Part shown: one piece after another, positions 1 to 8,072 of the stretch | Position numbering within the stretch: position 1 is the first letter of the stretch | Layout: the number at the start of each line of letters is the position of its first letter | NCBI RefSeq assembly: GCF_014841215.1 | Contig: NZ_JACYTR010000016.1 | Coordinates: 1 to 64,000 of the forward strand | Length of the DNA stretch: 64,000 nucleotides | DNA from: Pseudomarimonas arenosa | GTDB taxonomy: Bacteria; Pseudomonadota; Gammaproteobacteria; Xanthomonadales; Xanthomonadaceae | Reading direction: 5' to 3' | Translations under genes and position numbers: made by a program | The notes under the pieces: generated by a model | Databases searched by the model: none | Told to the model about the DNA's origin: nothing | What the model saw: the letters and a program-made list of their open reading frames with translations, nothing else

Positions 1-120
1 ACGCAGCAACGGCTACTTCGTAGCCTGCGCCTTCGCTATGCTCGGTCGGCTGCTGTCGCAGCTACGCGGGACTGCGTCCCGATCTCGCCCAAGTGGGCCC
101 ACCACTTGGGCTCGTCGCGC
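1..120. repeat. Hairpin array, dispersed repeat at left edge
   Basis: Four short inverted repeats follow one another: GGCTAC-ttc-GTAGCC (11-25), GCTGC-tgtc-GCAGC (49-62), CGGGAC-tgc-GTCCCG (67-81) and a perfect 10-bp stem at 87-96/102-111. The minus strand of 1-60 closely resembles the unit of the tandem array at 59625-59998 (CCGACCGAGC, then GCGCAGGCT, then AGCCGTTGC). No gene is visible. The element probably continues left of the window. Confidence 0.7.
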
Positions 121-148
121 CTTACACTCGACGCAAAGTGCTCGGTGA

Positions 149-181
149 TCATCCGCGCCCCCTCATGAAATATCCGGGCTA
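149..181 (-). repeat. 33-bp dispersed repeat, copy 1
   Basis: This stretch is identical over 33 bases to 22329-22361. On the minus strand it begins TAGCCCGGATATTTCATGAG. A weaker third copy lies at 60094-60118. Here it sits about 105 bases past the stop of the upstream minus-strand gene, beyond that gene's terminator. Confidence 0.85.
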
Positions 182-227
182 ACGGGAGGACTTGCACCTC
201 CAAGAGTGCGCCCGTGCCGGGCGCACC

Positions 228-255
228 AAAAAAAAGGCTTCCTTGCGGAAGCCTT
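228..255 (-). terminator. Rho-independent terminator
   Basis: Read on the minus strand, GGCTTCC-gcaa-GGAAGCC forms a stem followed by eight T residues (228-235). It lies about 30 bases past the stop of the barrel-protein gene at 286 and should end its transcript. Confidence 0.9.
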
Positions 256-285
256 CGAACAATGCCCTGTTGATTCGGAGTACTG

Positions 286-1407
286 CTAAAAACTGAGGAT
301 CCACTGCGCTTCGAACTCGACCTGACTGCCGGTTTCAAAGCCACGACGGACGTAGGGCGAAGAGCCCAGGAAATAGGTCACCGGCGAATAGCTGGCCGCG
401 AGGCGGAACTCGCCAAAGCCGACGCTGGCGCGACGATAGTCGAACTCGACGTTGGTGTCGGAATACAGCACGTTCAACGCGCGGTCGAGCAGCTGCGAAG
501 TCGGACGCGGCTGCTGCTGACTGGTCAGACGCAAGGTCCAGGTGCCACGGTAGTCATCACGCAGGCTGGTTTCCAGCGCATACACGGTCAGGTCGCGCCA
601 AGCGAATTCCGGCGAACCGGCATCGCCCAACAGCGCCAGGAACCTGGTCGGCAGGGCAGAACTGCTGAAGGTCTGCACATCGCTGTAGAACACGCGCTGT
701 ACTTCGGCCGACACGTTCAACCGCTGGCCCAGAGGGGCACTGGCGGCGAAGCTGACAAAGCCCGGAATATCGAAGTCACCGGCCTCGGAAAAGACACCGC
801 GGTAGGCCTTGAACGCATCCATCTCGATGCGCGACTGCACAGCGGTTTGCAAGGTCCAGGCGGATTCGCCCAGGGCCGTGCTGGCATCGAGACGCACACC
901 GCTGCCCGAAGCCGACTCGTACAGACTGCCATTGGCGCCCACTCGGCGGCTGCCGGCGCTGCTGCCATCCCATTCGCCATTACCAAAACCCAGCGTGGAG
1001 TACTGCTGTCGAGCCACGATGGCCGACAGGCCCAACTCGCGGTTCCCGCTGCCGCTGACGCTGAGGCGGGTGCCGGCAAAATCGGAGGCTATTCCGTGAC
1101 CTGCCAGCGCGTTGCCAGCGAACAATCCTCGCGGGGCAAACTGCGGCCCGAAGCGGTCAGCGATGGTGGTGCTGGCCGATGCTGCGCTGGCCAGGCTCAA
1201 GTGGCCTTCCACCGCTGCCGACGGCAGGACCGACAACGAGGTCGACAGTACAGTCGGCGCCTCAACCTGGGCCTGATCGGCATACCAGTCGAACGACGGG
1301 GCGACCAAGGCTGCGGCATAGTCACGCCATTGCTCCATTGCATCTGCCGAAGCCACGGTCGGGACGCCGGCGAGCAGAAGTGCAGAAATCAACGGTTGGC
1401 TGCGCAT
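286..1407 (-). CDS. Predicted outer-membrane beta-barrel protein
   Basis: This 373-residue protein starts with a plausible signal peptide (MRSQPLISALLLAGVPTVASA). The rest is rich in alternating Ser/Gly/aromatic stretches, and the chain ends in Trp-Ile-Leu-Ser-Phe. A C-terminal Phe after alternating residues is typical of proteins inserted by BAM. I do not recognise a named family. The start at 1407 is chosen because the signal peptide begins there; the frame stays open upstream to 1761 but lacks export features. No Shine-Dalgarno sequence precedes this ATG; an anti-Shine-Dalgarno-like ATCACCTCC stands there instead. A sigma70-like promoter lies about 50 bases upstream and a terminator follows the stop, so it is probably monocistronic. 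Function unknown; pore or lipid-transport roles are only guesses. Confidence 0.7.
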   Translation of the reverse strand: MRSQPLISALLLAGVPTVASADAMEQWRDYAAALVAPSFDWYADQAQVEAPTVLSTSLSVLPSAAVEGHLSLASAASASTTIADRFGPQFAPRGLFAGNALAGHGIASDFAGTRLSVSGSGNRELGLSAIVARQQYSTLGFGNGEWDGSSAGSRRVGANGSLYESASGSGVRLDASTALGESAWTLQTAVQSRIEMDAFKAYRGVFSEAGDFDIPGFVSFAASAPLGQRLNVSAEVQRVFYSDVQTFSSSALPTRFLALLGDAGSPEFAWRDLTVYALETSLRDDYRGTWTLRLTSQQQPRPTSQLLDRALNVLYSDTNVEFDYRRASVGFGEFRLAASYSPVTYFLGSSPYVRRGFETGSQVEFEAQWILSF

Positions 1408-1456
1408 GAGGGAGGTGATTTGAGTTAAGCCAAAGTAATGTGGGCTTGCGCGGCGA

Positions 1457-1485
1457 AGTATCCGGGCTGCGACTGCCCTGGTCAA
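1457..1485 (-). promoter_or_regulatory. Putative sigma70 promoter of barrel-protein gene
   Basis: On the minus strand TTGACC (1480-1485) is followed by 17 bases and GATACT (1457-1462). This would start transcription near 1450, about 43 bases before the ATG at 1407. Five of six and four of six consensus matches with ideal spacing. Confidence 0.5.
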
Positions 1486-1572
1486 GCAGTTGTTGCAAAA
1501 ATGCCGCGTAACAAAGTCACTCAAATCAAGACTTTCAGCCCACCACCCCATTCCTGTTGCGAAAACACCACA

Positions 1573-2352
1573 ATGCTTCGTCCACATGTCTTGCTGTTTG
1601 CTGGCACTGAAAGCCAAGGCCGCGCCGGCTTGCACAGCGATTTGCGCGCCCTGCACGGCTTTCCTTTGCAGGTCAGTTCGGTGGTGACCTGCATCACCGC
1701 GCAGCCGATCGGCAGCTTGCCCAGCGCGCTGCTGGCCTCTACGGCCTTGCTGGAGCAGCAACTAGACGCCGCCCTACAGCTGGGTCCGCCCGCAGCGATC
1801 AAGGTCGGCTTGCTCGGCAGCGAAGCGGCCGCACAGGCGCTGATCGCGCTCAGGCAGCACCTTGGGCCGGCGCTCCACTGCCCGATGATCATCGATCCGG
1901 TAATGCATTCGAGCGCCGCATCGCCCGCTTCCGGACTGTCATCGCTGTCGCGCGCCGTCTGGTGGCAGTTGTTGTCGCTGGCAGATCTGGTCACTCCCAA
2001 CCTGCAGGAAGCAGCCTGGCTGCTGCAGGTCGACCTGGCCCAAGTCGTTCAGCGCCCTGCGCTGGCCGCACGCGCCCTTGCCGAACGCCTGCAGACGCAC
2101 GTGCTGCTGAAGGGCGGCCACGGTGCGGGTCAGCTGCTGACCGATACCTTGATTGAGGGCGCCGATCAACTGAGCTTTTCGCGCCCCCGGGTACAGGTCG
2201 CCACCCGCGGAACCGGCTGCTACCTGGCCAGCGCTATCGCCGCCCGGCTGGCGCTGGGGAAAACCCTGCGCCAAGCCTGTGTCGACGCCGGCGATCAACT
2301 ACATGCCGCTCTGCGCCAAGGGCAACCACCCGCCTGCCTCACCGGCGGCTGA
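1573..2352 (+). CDS. thiD: ThiD-like hydroxymethylpyrimidine (phosphate) kinase
   Basis: The 259-residue product has the ribokinase-like HMP-P kinase layout: an N-terminal AGTESQGRAGLHSDL segment that matches the family's AGSDPSGGAGIQADL substrate loop, VTPNLQEAAWLL in the middle, VLLKGGH, and a C-terminal RGTGCYLASAIAA anion-hole motif. The family phosphorylates HMP and HMP-P in thiamine pyrimidine synthesis in the cytoplasm. The N-terminal loop is more diverged than usual, so substrate preference is less certain. The start at 1573 is placed at MLRPHVLLFAGT, where homology begins; there is no clear ribosome binding site. No other thiamine gene is adjacent, and no TPP riboswitch was seen upstream. 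Confidence 0.8.
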   Translation: MLRPHVLLFAGTESQGRAGLHSDLRALHGFPLQVSSVVTCITAQPIGSLPSALLASTALLEQQLDAALQLGPPAAIKVGLLGSEAAAQALIALRQHLGPALHCPMIIDPVMHSSAASPASGLSSLSRAVWWQLLSLADLVTPNLQEAAWLLQVDLAQVVQRPALAARALAERLQTHVLLKGGHGAGQLLTDTLIEGADQLSFSRPRVQVATRGTGCYLASAIAARLALGKTLRQACVDAGDQLHAALRQGQPPACLTGG

Positions 2353-2457
2353 ATGCACAAGCTGACGTTGGATCAGGCTTCTGCTACTTTTAACGGCTTG
2401 ATCACATTTCAACGCAGATCGCGTCTGCATTCTTTCCCTGAACCGAGGAACGCGCCG

Positions 2458-2736
2458 ATGTCCCAGCGCCGAGGCCCGATGGCCCTGTTGACCCTACTCA
2501 GCTGTTTCGCTTTCAACGCACATGCTGAGTCAACCGCTACTTATCACCCGCTTGCCTCGAGCAAGAAGCCGGGCGCTGCGGCCAAGAGCGCCCCGGAGGC
2601 AACACAGTTGCCTGACGTTTCATTTGAAATGCGCGTTCATTACCACGCGGACGGCCGCGTTGAACACAGCTGTTCGCAGGTGCACGAAGCCTCCGAGGTT
2701 GATAACGGACGCAACGGGACGGAGCGACAGAAGTGA
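2458..2736 (+). CDS. Small secreted protein, unknown function
   Basis: This 92-residue protein has a signal peptide (MSQRRGPMALLTLLSCFAFNAHA). The short mature part carries one Cys in SCSQVHE near the end. GAGGA about ten bases before the ATG supports this start; the frame continues open upstream to 2353 without export features. Its stop TGA overlaps the next gene's ATG by one base (TGATG), so it is very probably co-translated with the secreted metalloprotease and may assist it. I recognise no domain. Confidence 0.6.
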   Translation: MSQRRGPMALLTLLSCFAFNAHAESTATYHPLASSKKPGAAAKSAPEATQLPDVSFEMRVHYHADGRVEHSCSQVHEASEVDNGRNGTERQK

Positions 2737-5045
2737 TGAACCACACCTTGAAGACAAGCCTTGCCCTTGCCCTGGGCGTACTCACCCTGCCCGGCTTGGC
2801 CATGGCGCAATCAACGGAATTGCAGCCCGGCGGCAATGTGTCAGTCGCGATTCCGGCGCAGAGCTTTACCAACGATGTCTACATCGATATTCCGGAAGGC
2901 GCCGAACGCATCACCATCAATGCCAGCGCAGCCGATGGCAGCATCGACATTGATATGCTGGCGCGCTTCGAATCCGCCTTTCCCGCTACCACGCTCGACA
3001 ATCGGCCGCCTGAAGCAGGCTGGCTGACGGATCATGCGCAGTATCTCGCGGTATCGCCGCTGGCGAATGAATCGATCACCATCAGTCAATCGAGCTGGCA
3101 GCCGATTCGCGCTGGCCGACTCTACCTGTCCTTGATCAACTATGCCGGCAGCACGGCGCAGACCACGGTGTCAGCCAGCATCGGGGCGCAGAACGACTTT
3201 GTCCCGATCACCATCGTCACCAACGATTCCAGCAATGGATCGAGCGACGAGACCTGCAATGTCAGCGGGTTCAGCGACAGCACTGCCCGCACGCCGATTC
3301 GCGGCAACAGCGGCACGACCTTGGGCCAGCAGCGCCAGCAGGCCATCGCCGAAGCGGCCCGCTTGTTGGGGCTGCAATTGCGCCCGTCAGTGCCGATTCG
3401 TATCCAGGCCTGTTGGGACAACCTGGACTTCGGCGCTACCGGCGGCGTGCTGGCACAGGCCGGACCGACCGGCTTGTTCGTCTCCGACACCTTTGCCACC
3501 GGGACTCCGGCCACCGGTGGATTGCGTACTGAGCTGAAGTTCGTCCGTCATCGGCAGTCGATCTACTCCAAAGCCGCGATCGCTCAGCAGGCGGGCACCC
3601 CCTCCTGTGGCGTGTTCAGCGATTCCTGCAGCAGCAGCTACGATGTCCGCATCACCTTCAATCTGGCCCCCGATCAGTCGGCGCAAACCAACCGTAGGTT
3701 CGACTACGGCTTTACTGCGGAAGGCAGCGTCGGTTCCAGCTTCATCACCACTGCGATGCACGAAATCATCCATGGATTGGGCTTTGTCGGTCTGGTGGAC
3801 CTGCGAGCCGATGATGGTGATCCGGTCGGTGGCAAGCTGTCGTCGTATGACGATGTCTACGGCCGTTGGGTGCGGATGACCGAGGACGGCAGTGTGCCGT
3901 TCCTGCGCGGCACCGACGAGCAACGCGCTGCAGCCCTGGTGGGCCTGAATCAGGCGCGCTTCGCCGGCCCCAGCGCGATCGTCTCGGTGGAAAACCCGCT
4001 GATCAACTTCCCGGCACCGGAGCAATACATCGCGCTGCATACGCCGCAAACCATTGCCCCGGGTTCGACCTACTCGCATATCAGCGTGGCCTACCCGAAT
4101 CAGATGATGGCGGCTGCCGTTTCCTCCAACGCGCCGCGCAACATGGGCCTGGCGCTGGACATGCTTTACGACCTAGGCTGGAGCCCGAACCCAACTTCTG
4201 CACCGGAACCGGTAGTTAAGGAAGGCCAGTACTTTGACCCCCTGCGCAATGGACACGGCTTCGATTTCCGGCGCGTTGCGGGCACCACCGATCTGTACTT
4301 CATGATCTATTACAGCTTCGACGCCGCCGGCAATCCTGAGTGGTTCAGCACCCTGGGCCGAGTGGTCGACGGTCTGTATTTGCCGCCGCCCAACCCGTTT
4401 GGCGACAGTCTTGCCCGCAACCTGTTCCGACCGGGACAAACGCCGCAGACGGTGGAGGACGACACGCCGACGTTCAACGGACAGGTACGCATTGACTTCG
4501 ACAATTCGGCGACGGACTCGCCGGCCTGCCAGCAGAGCCCGGAGCTGCGCCCGGACACCGGCCTAGGCCAGCTGACCTTGTTGTTCAGTGATGATCCGGC
4601 CAGCCTGCGCTGGTGCTCACAATTGCTGCTGGATGGCCGTGAAGGCGTCACCACCGATTACAGCGGCATCTGGTTCAATCCGGCCGACCCGGGCTGGGGC
4701 ATCACCTTCCTCAGCTTCCCCGGCGTCGGTGGCGACGGCCTGGCGGCTGAGATCTACTACCCCGACTCGACCGGTCGTGGTCGCTGGGCAACTTTCCAGA
4801 CCGCCACCTATGTACCGGGTGACGAAATTCCGGTGATGCAGGTTTCGAATGGCTATTGCCGTGATTGTCCGGCCCCGGACCAGCTTGAGTTCACCCAGAT
4901 CGGCACCATCCGGGTCAACCTCAGCACCGGCAATGGCGGCGCCGACAGCACCGTGTCACTCGATGTGACCTACCCCGGTGCCGAGGGCGGGCGCTTCACC
5001 CGCACCGACTCACCGATCGTGCCGGGCAGCGAACCACAGTTCTGA
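2736..5045 (+). CDS. Secreted HExxH metalloprotease with C-terminal Trp/Gly-rich domains
   Basis: The 769-residue protein has a signal peptide (NHTLKTSLALALGVLTLPGLAMA). Residues about 30-150 look like a beta-rich pre-peptidase domain. The zinc-protease motif HEIIHGLGF begins at residue 342. Position 11 of the metzincin pattern HExxHxxGxxH is Gly, so the third ligand is not where metzincins keep it. After about residue 490 come two related segments, one around NGHGFDF...YSFDAAGNPEWF and one around SGIWFNPADPGWGITF, a Trp/Gly-rich module also found in the gene at 6256. ATG at 2736 is preceded by GGAG; a GTG codon directly before it is an alternative start. It is translationally coupled to the small secreted protein upstream and ends at a strong terminator. 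Substrate unknown. Confidence 0.75.
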   Translation: MNHTLKTSLALALGVLTLPGLAMAQSTELQPGGNVSVAIPAQSFTNDVYIDIPEGAERITINASAADGSIDIDMLARFESAFPATTLDNRPPEAGWLTDHAQYLAVSPLANESITISQSSWQPIRAGRLYLSLINYAGSTAQTTVSASIGAQNDFVPITIVTNDSSNGSSDETCNVSGFSDSTARTPIRGNSGTTLGQQRQQAIAEAARLLGLQLRPSVPIRIQACWDNLDFGATGGVLAQAGPTGLFVSDTFATGTPATGGLRTELKFVRHRQSIYSKAAIAQQAGTPSCGVFSDSCSSSYDVRITFNLAPDQSAQTNRRFDYGFTAEGSVGSSFITTAMHEIIHGLGFVGLVDLRADDGDPVGGKLSSYDDVYGRWVRMTEDGSVPFLRGTDEQRAAALVGLNQARFAGPSAIVSVENPLINFPAPEQYIALHTPQTIAPGSTYSHISVAYPNQMMAAAVSSNAPRNMGLALDMLYDLGWSPNPTSAPEPVVKEGQYFDPLRNGHGFDFRRVAGTTDLYFMIYYSFDAAGNPEWFSTLGRVVDGLYLPPPNPFGDSLARNLFRPGQTPQTVEDDTPTFNGQVRIDFDNSATDSPACQQSPELRPDTGLGQLTLLFSDDPASLRWCSQLLLDGREGVTTDYSGIWFNPADPGWGITFLSFPGVGGDGLAAEIYYPDSTGRGRWATFQTATYVPGDEIPVMQVSNGYCRDCPAPDQLEFTQIGTIRVNLSTGNGGADSTVSLDVTYPGAEGGRFTRTDSPIVPGSEPQF

Positions 5046-5066
5046 TCTCGCCCCGAGCAATGAACG

Positions 5067-5097
5067 AAAAGCCCCGGCAATGCCGGGGCTTTTTTTT
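5067..5097. terminator. Bidirectional terminator between convergent genes
   Basis: AGCCCCGGCA/TGCCGGGGCT (5070-5090) is followed on the plus strand by eight T residues. On the minus strand the stem is followed by TTTT. It separates the protease gene from the convergent isocitrate dehydrogenase gene. Confidence 0.93.
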
Positions 5098-5142
5098 CGT
5101 CCGCTGAAATTCACCGAACCTGTACTTTCAGCGAAGCGTCGA

Positions 5143-6156
5143 CTACTGCTCGTTGACCCGCTCGGCGATTGCCTCGGCGAAGGTCTCGGTGGTGCCGGTG
5201 CCGCCAAGATCCGGGGTGACCCGATCGCGGGCCTCCATCGTGCTGACGATGGCGCGACGCAGTCGACGCGCATCCTGCTCCATGCCGAAGTGACCGAGCA
5301 TTTGCGCGGCACCCAGCAACAGCGCACAGGGGTTGGCAATGCCTTGACCGGCGATGTCCGGCGCCGAGCCGTGCACCGCTTCGAAGATCGCCGCTTCGGT
5401 ACCGATGTTGGCCCCCGGTGCCAGGCCCAGACCGCCGACCAGACCGGCGCAGAGGTCGGAAATGATGTCGCCGAACAGATTGGTGGTGACCAGCACATCG
5501 AACTGCTCAGGTCGCATCACCAACTGCATGCAGCAGTTGTCGACGATCATTTCCTGACACTCGATGTCGGCGTAGTCAGCCGCCACCTTGCGCGCGGTAT
5601 GCAGGAACAGGCCCGAGGTCGATTTCAGGATATTCGCCTTGTGCACCACCGTGACCTTCTTGCGGCCCAGCTTGCGCGCCATGTCAAAGGCGTAGCGCAC
5701 GATGCGCTCGCTGCCACGGCGGGTGACTTTCTGCGTGAGCGTGGCGACTTCGCCATCGGCCGACAACTGCTGGCCTTCGCCGATGTAAGCGCCTTCGGTA
5801 TTCTCACGCACCGTGATCAGGTCGACGCCGGTGTAGCGCGACTTGGTGTTCGGGAAGGTAATCGCCGGGCGCACATTGGCATAGAGGTCGAAGCGCTTGC
5901 GCAACTCGACATTGATCGAACTGAAACCTTCGCCCACCGGCGTGGTCAGAGGGCTCTTCAGGGCCACCCGATGCTTGCGGATCGCGTCGAGCGTGGCCGA
6001 GGGGAGCAGTTCACCGCAGTTGTTGTAGGCGCCGAGACCGGCCTCTACAAATTCATACTGGAATCCACAGCCCATGCGATCGAGCACAAGTAAGGTGGCG
6101 TCCATAATCTCCGGGCCAATACCATCGCCACGGATTACGGCAATTGTCTGCGTCAT
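5143..6156 (-). CDS. NAD-dependent isocitrate dehydrogenase
   Basis: This enzyme oxidises isocitrate to 2-oxoglutarate and CO2 in the TCA cycle. The 337-residue chain has the short beta-decarboxylating dehydrogenase fold: GDGIGPEI at the N terminus, substrate-binding NVRPA and ENTEG, the Lys of VVHKANIL, and the metal-binding Asp pair of TTNLFGDIISD. HGSAPDIAGQGIANP near the C terminus is the cofactor-binding stretch. The length and the VRENTEGAYIG signature fit the homodimeric NAD enzymes of xanthomonads and the mitochondrial IDH3 type rather than the longer NADP enzyme Icd. Homoisocitrate or isopropylmalate dehydrogenase are close relatives that cannot be fully excluded. GAAGAGGAT precedes the ATG. 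Confidence 0.88.
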   Translation of the reverse strand: MTQTIAVIRGDGIGPEIMDATLLVLDRMGCGFQYEFVEAGLGAYNNCGELLPSATLDAIRKHRVALKSPLTTPVGEGFSSINVELRKRFDLYANVRPAITFPNTKSRYTGVDLITVRENTEGAYIGEGQQLSADGEVATLTQKVTRRGSERIVRYAFDMARKLGRKKVTVVHKANILKSTSGLFLHTARKVAADYADIECQEMIVDNCCMQLVMRPEQFDVLVTTNLFGDIISDLCAGLVGGLGLAPGANIGTEAAIFEAVHGSAPDIAGQGIANPCALLLGAAQMLGHFGMEQDARRLRRAIVSTMEARDRVTPDLGGTGTTETFAEAIAERVNEQ

Positions 6157-6255
6157 GAGGGATCCTCTTCCTGGGCAACTCCACCCTACCGGGCCGAGCG
6201 CGTGCGTAAACCCAGCATTATCGCCCGGCTTGAGAAACGGGTACAGTTACGCGCC

Positions 6256-7347
6256 ATGAATACGCCCATCACATTTGCGCTGCGCCACCTGCTGACCGGG
6301 GCGCTGGCTCTGGCGCCGATCTGCGCTGCAGCCGCACCGCAGGTCACGCTGTGGCCGGAGTCCCCCGCGGTGGGGCAGCCGTTTCAAGTCGAAATCCTCG
6401 GTGAATGGGCACCTGCCTGTGCTCCTCGAGTGGGTGACAGCTGGCTTGAAGACGATCAGATCGTGGTCAAGCTGCTTGATTCGGAAAAGCAATGCGCTGA
6501 CCAACCCAAGGCGCCACTGGTGCTGCGTAGCTCGAGCGCCACCCCGCTCAGCGTCGATCGTGCCGGTACGTTCCAGATCCGCGTACTGGGCGGCAGCCCG
6601 GAACGAACCCGTGCTTTTGGTCTCGCGGCGGTCGGCGATGTCGAGCTGTACACACCGGAATCCGGCCTTTGGTGGCCGGAGCGTGGCGGCCAGTACGACA
6701 CCAGCGGGCCGGGACTGGGCGTGCAGATCGAGGTTCAGGGCGACTCCCTGGCGTTGAATCTTTCCGGCTATGACAACGCCGGCACCCCGTTCTGGTGGTT
6801 TGCTGCCGGCGCCAGCCAGGCCCTGCCGCAATCCCTCCCGCTGACGGCTCTGAAGGGCGGCAGCGGCCCATTCGCCAAGTACGCCGCACCGGTCGATGCG
6901 CTGTCCGGCGGCACGGTGCATATCGAATGGCTGAGCTCGGCCCGCGCGGTCTTCTGGTTCGTGCGCGACCCACTGAGCGAATCTGAAGGGCTTGAGGTCC
7001 GGCCGATTTCGATGACCCGCTTCGCCTTTGGCCTGCGCGCCGGTGACAGCTGGCGAGGCGACTGGGTGCTGTTGCAGCGTGGGGCCGAAGGCGAAGTCGG
7101 TGCCAACGCGCTGCGCTTCGACGCGTTTCAGGCCGATGACAACGGCTTCGACCTACGCGCAGGCGACCACTGGCGCCTGCGCTGCGAAATCGACCGCGAA
7201 CGCCCGGACAGCCCTCCCACCGCTTGCACCCTCCTCAACGGCAACACCCTGGTCGGCGACTTCGTCGACATCGGCCTGACTCGCTTGCAAGGCGTCTCGC
7301 GCAGCGGCCAGAGCCTGCGTTTGAGCCGCATCGAGGATGGCTTTTAG
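6256..7347 (+). CDS. Secreted protein with Ig-like and Trp/Gly-rich domain
   Basis: This 363-residue protein starts with a signal peptide (MNTPITFALRHLLTGALALAPICAAAA). Residues about 28-140 look like an Ig-like beta domain with two Cys. The segment SGLWWPERGG...GPGLGVQIEV...YDNAGTPFWWF belongs to the same Trp/Gly-rich module as the C-terminal halves of the protease at 2736. The pattern is Trp-(Trp/Phe), a Gly-x-Gly turn, then a Tyr/Asp-x-x-Gly-x-Pro-x-Trp end. Function unknown. No clear ribosome binding site precedes ATG 6256; it was chosen because the signal peptide begins there. The IDH gene is divergent, with about 100 bases between. Confidence 0.65.
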   Translation: MNTPITFALRHLLTGALALAPICAAAAPQVTLWPESPAVGQPFQVEILGEWAPACAPRVGDSWLEDDQIVVKLLDSEKQCADQPKAPLVLRSSSATPLSVDRAGTFQIRVLGGSPERTRAFGLAAVGDVELYTPESGLWWPERGGQYDTSGPGLGVQIEVQGDSLALNLSGYDNAGTPFWWFAAGASQALPQSLPLTALKGGSGPFAKYAAPVDALSGGTVHIEWLSSARAVFWFVRDPLSESEGLEVRPISMTRFAFGLRAGDSWRGDWVLLQRGAEGEVGANALRFDAFQADDNGFDLRAGDHWRLRCEIDRERPDSPPTACTLLNGNTLVGDFVDIGLTRLQGVSRSGQSLRLSRIEDGF

Positions 7348-7422
7348 CCGGGCTGGCGGGAAGCGCAGCCGCCGACACTGACCCGGCGGCCCGATCGTTA
7401 CCGCCAGTCGTTGCGCGCGGAC

Positions 7423-7815
7423 TTACGCCTGCGCGGCGGCGTTCGGCTCACCGGCTTCCAGCTGATCGAGAAAATCCACGGCGCGACGCATGTGCGGAAT
7501 GACGATGCTGCCGCCCACCACCAGGCCGACGCTGAACGCCTCGAACAGCTCGTCGCGATTCACTCCGGCTTGCTTGCACTGCGCCACGTGGTAGCTGATG
7601 CAATCGTCGCAGCGCAGCACCATCGAGGCCACCAGGCCGAGCAGCTCCTTGGTCTTCAGATCCAGCGCGCCGGGCTTGTAGGTTTGCGTATCCAGCGCAA
7701 AGAAGCGCCGCACGACCTGATTGTCCTGCGACAGAATGCGCTCATTCATGCGCTGCCGATACTCGGTAAATGCCTGCACCCGGTCGGCGCCGGCCTCCGC
7801 ATCGATGTGGCTCAT
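7423..7815 (-). CDS. Carboxymuconolactone decarboxylase/AhpD-like protein
   Basis: The 130-residue protein carries the AhpD-like core: DLKTKELLGLVASMVLRCDDCISYHV, with the CxxC redox pair and downstream His, then an amphipathic helix rich in Gly (SVGLVVGGSIVIPHM). Members use the Cys pair in peroxide or disulfide chemistry, often with alkyl hydroperoxide reductase. Its ATG overlaps the glutaredoxin stop by four bases (ATGA), so the two genes are translationally coupled, which supports a thiol-redox role. Decarboxylase activity is unlikely given the CxxC. Confidence 0.82.
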   Translation of the reverse strand: MSHIDAEAGADRVQAFTEYRQRMNERILSQDNQVVRRFFALDTQTYKPGALDLKTKELLGLVASMVLRCDDCISYHVAQCKQAGVNRDELFEAFSVGLVVGGSIVIPHMRRAVDFLDQLEAGEPNAAAQA

Positions 7816-8072
7816 GCTGGCTCCTCCAGCAGGCCTTGCAGTCGACCGGCACGATCCAGCGCGACCAGATCATCATAACCACCGACATGGGTGTCACCGA
7901 TGAAGATTTGCGGCACGCTGGTGCGGCGTGCGCGTTGCAGCATGGTTTCTCGCTGCACCGGGTCGATATCCACCCGCACTTCGGTCCAGTTCAAGCCCTT
8001 GTGCTTGAGAAAATTCTTCGCCGCCACGCAATACGGGCATATGGCGGTGGTATACATCAGCACGTCACGCAT
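7812..8072 (-). CDS. grxC: Glutaredoxin 3 (GrxC type)
   Basis: The 86-residue protein is a single thioredoxin-fold glutaredoxin that reduces protein disulfides with glutathione in the cytoplasm. The active site is C12-P-Y-C15 (MYTTAICPYC). TSVPQIFIGDTHVGG supplies the cis-Pro and the glutathione-binding segment. Its length equals the usual GrxC. The start at 8072 is supported by GGGAGAT a few bases upstream; the longer open frame to 8255 has no family match. It is coupled with the AhpD-like gene downstream. Confidence 0.92.
   Translation of the reverse strand: MRDVLMYTTAICPYCVAAKNFLKHKGLNWTEVRVDIDPVQRETMLQRARRTSVPQIFIGDTHVGGYDDLVALDRAGRLQGLLEEPA

Noticed and set aside
1438-1572. Upstream extension of the ThiD-like protein to ATG 1438
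   Set aside because: Extra 45 residues show no family similarity and overlap the divergent promoter.
2353-2457. Upstream extension of the small secreted protein to ATG 2353
   Set aside because: It would bury the signal peptide inside the protein; GAGGA supports ATG 2458.
4978-6093. Long open frame (371 codons) on the plus strand across the isocitrate dehydrogenase gene
   Set aside because: It is antisense to a clearly conserved enzyme and has no family match; high GC keeps the frame open.
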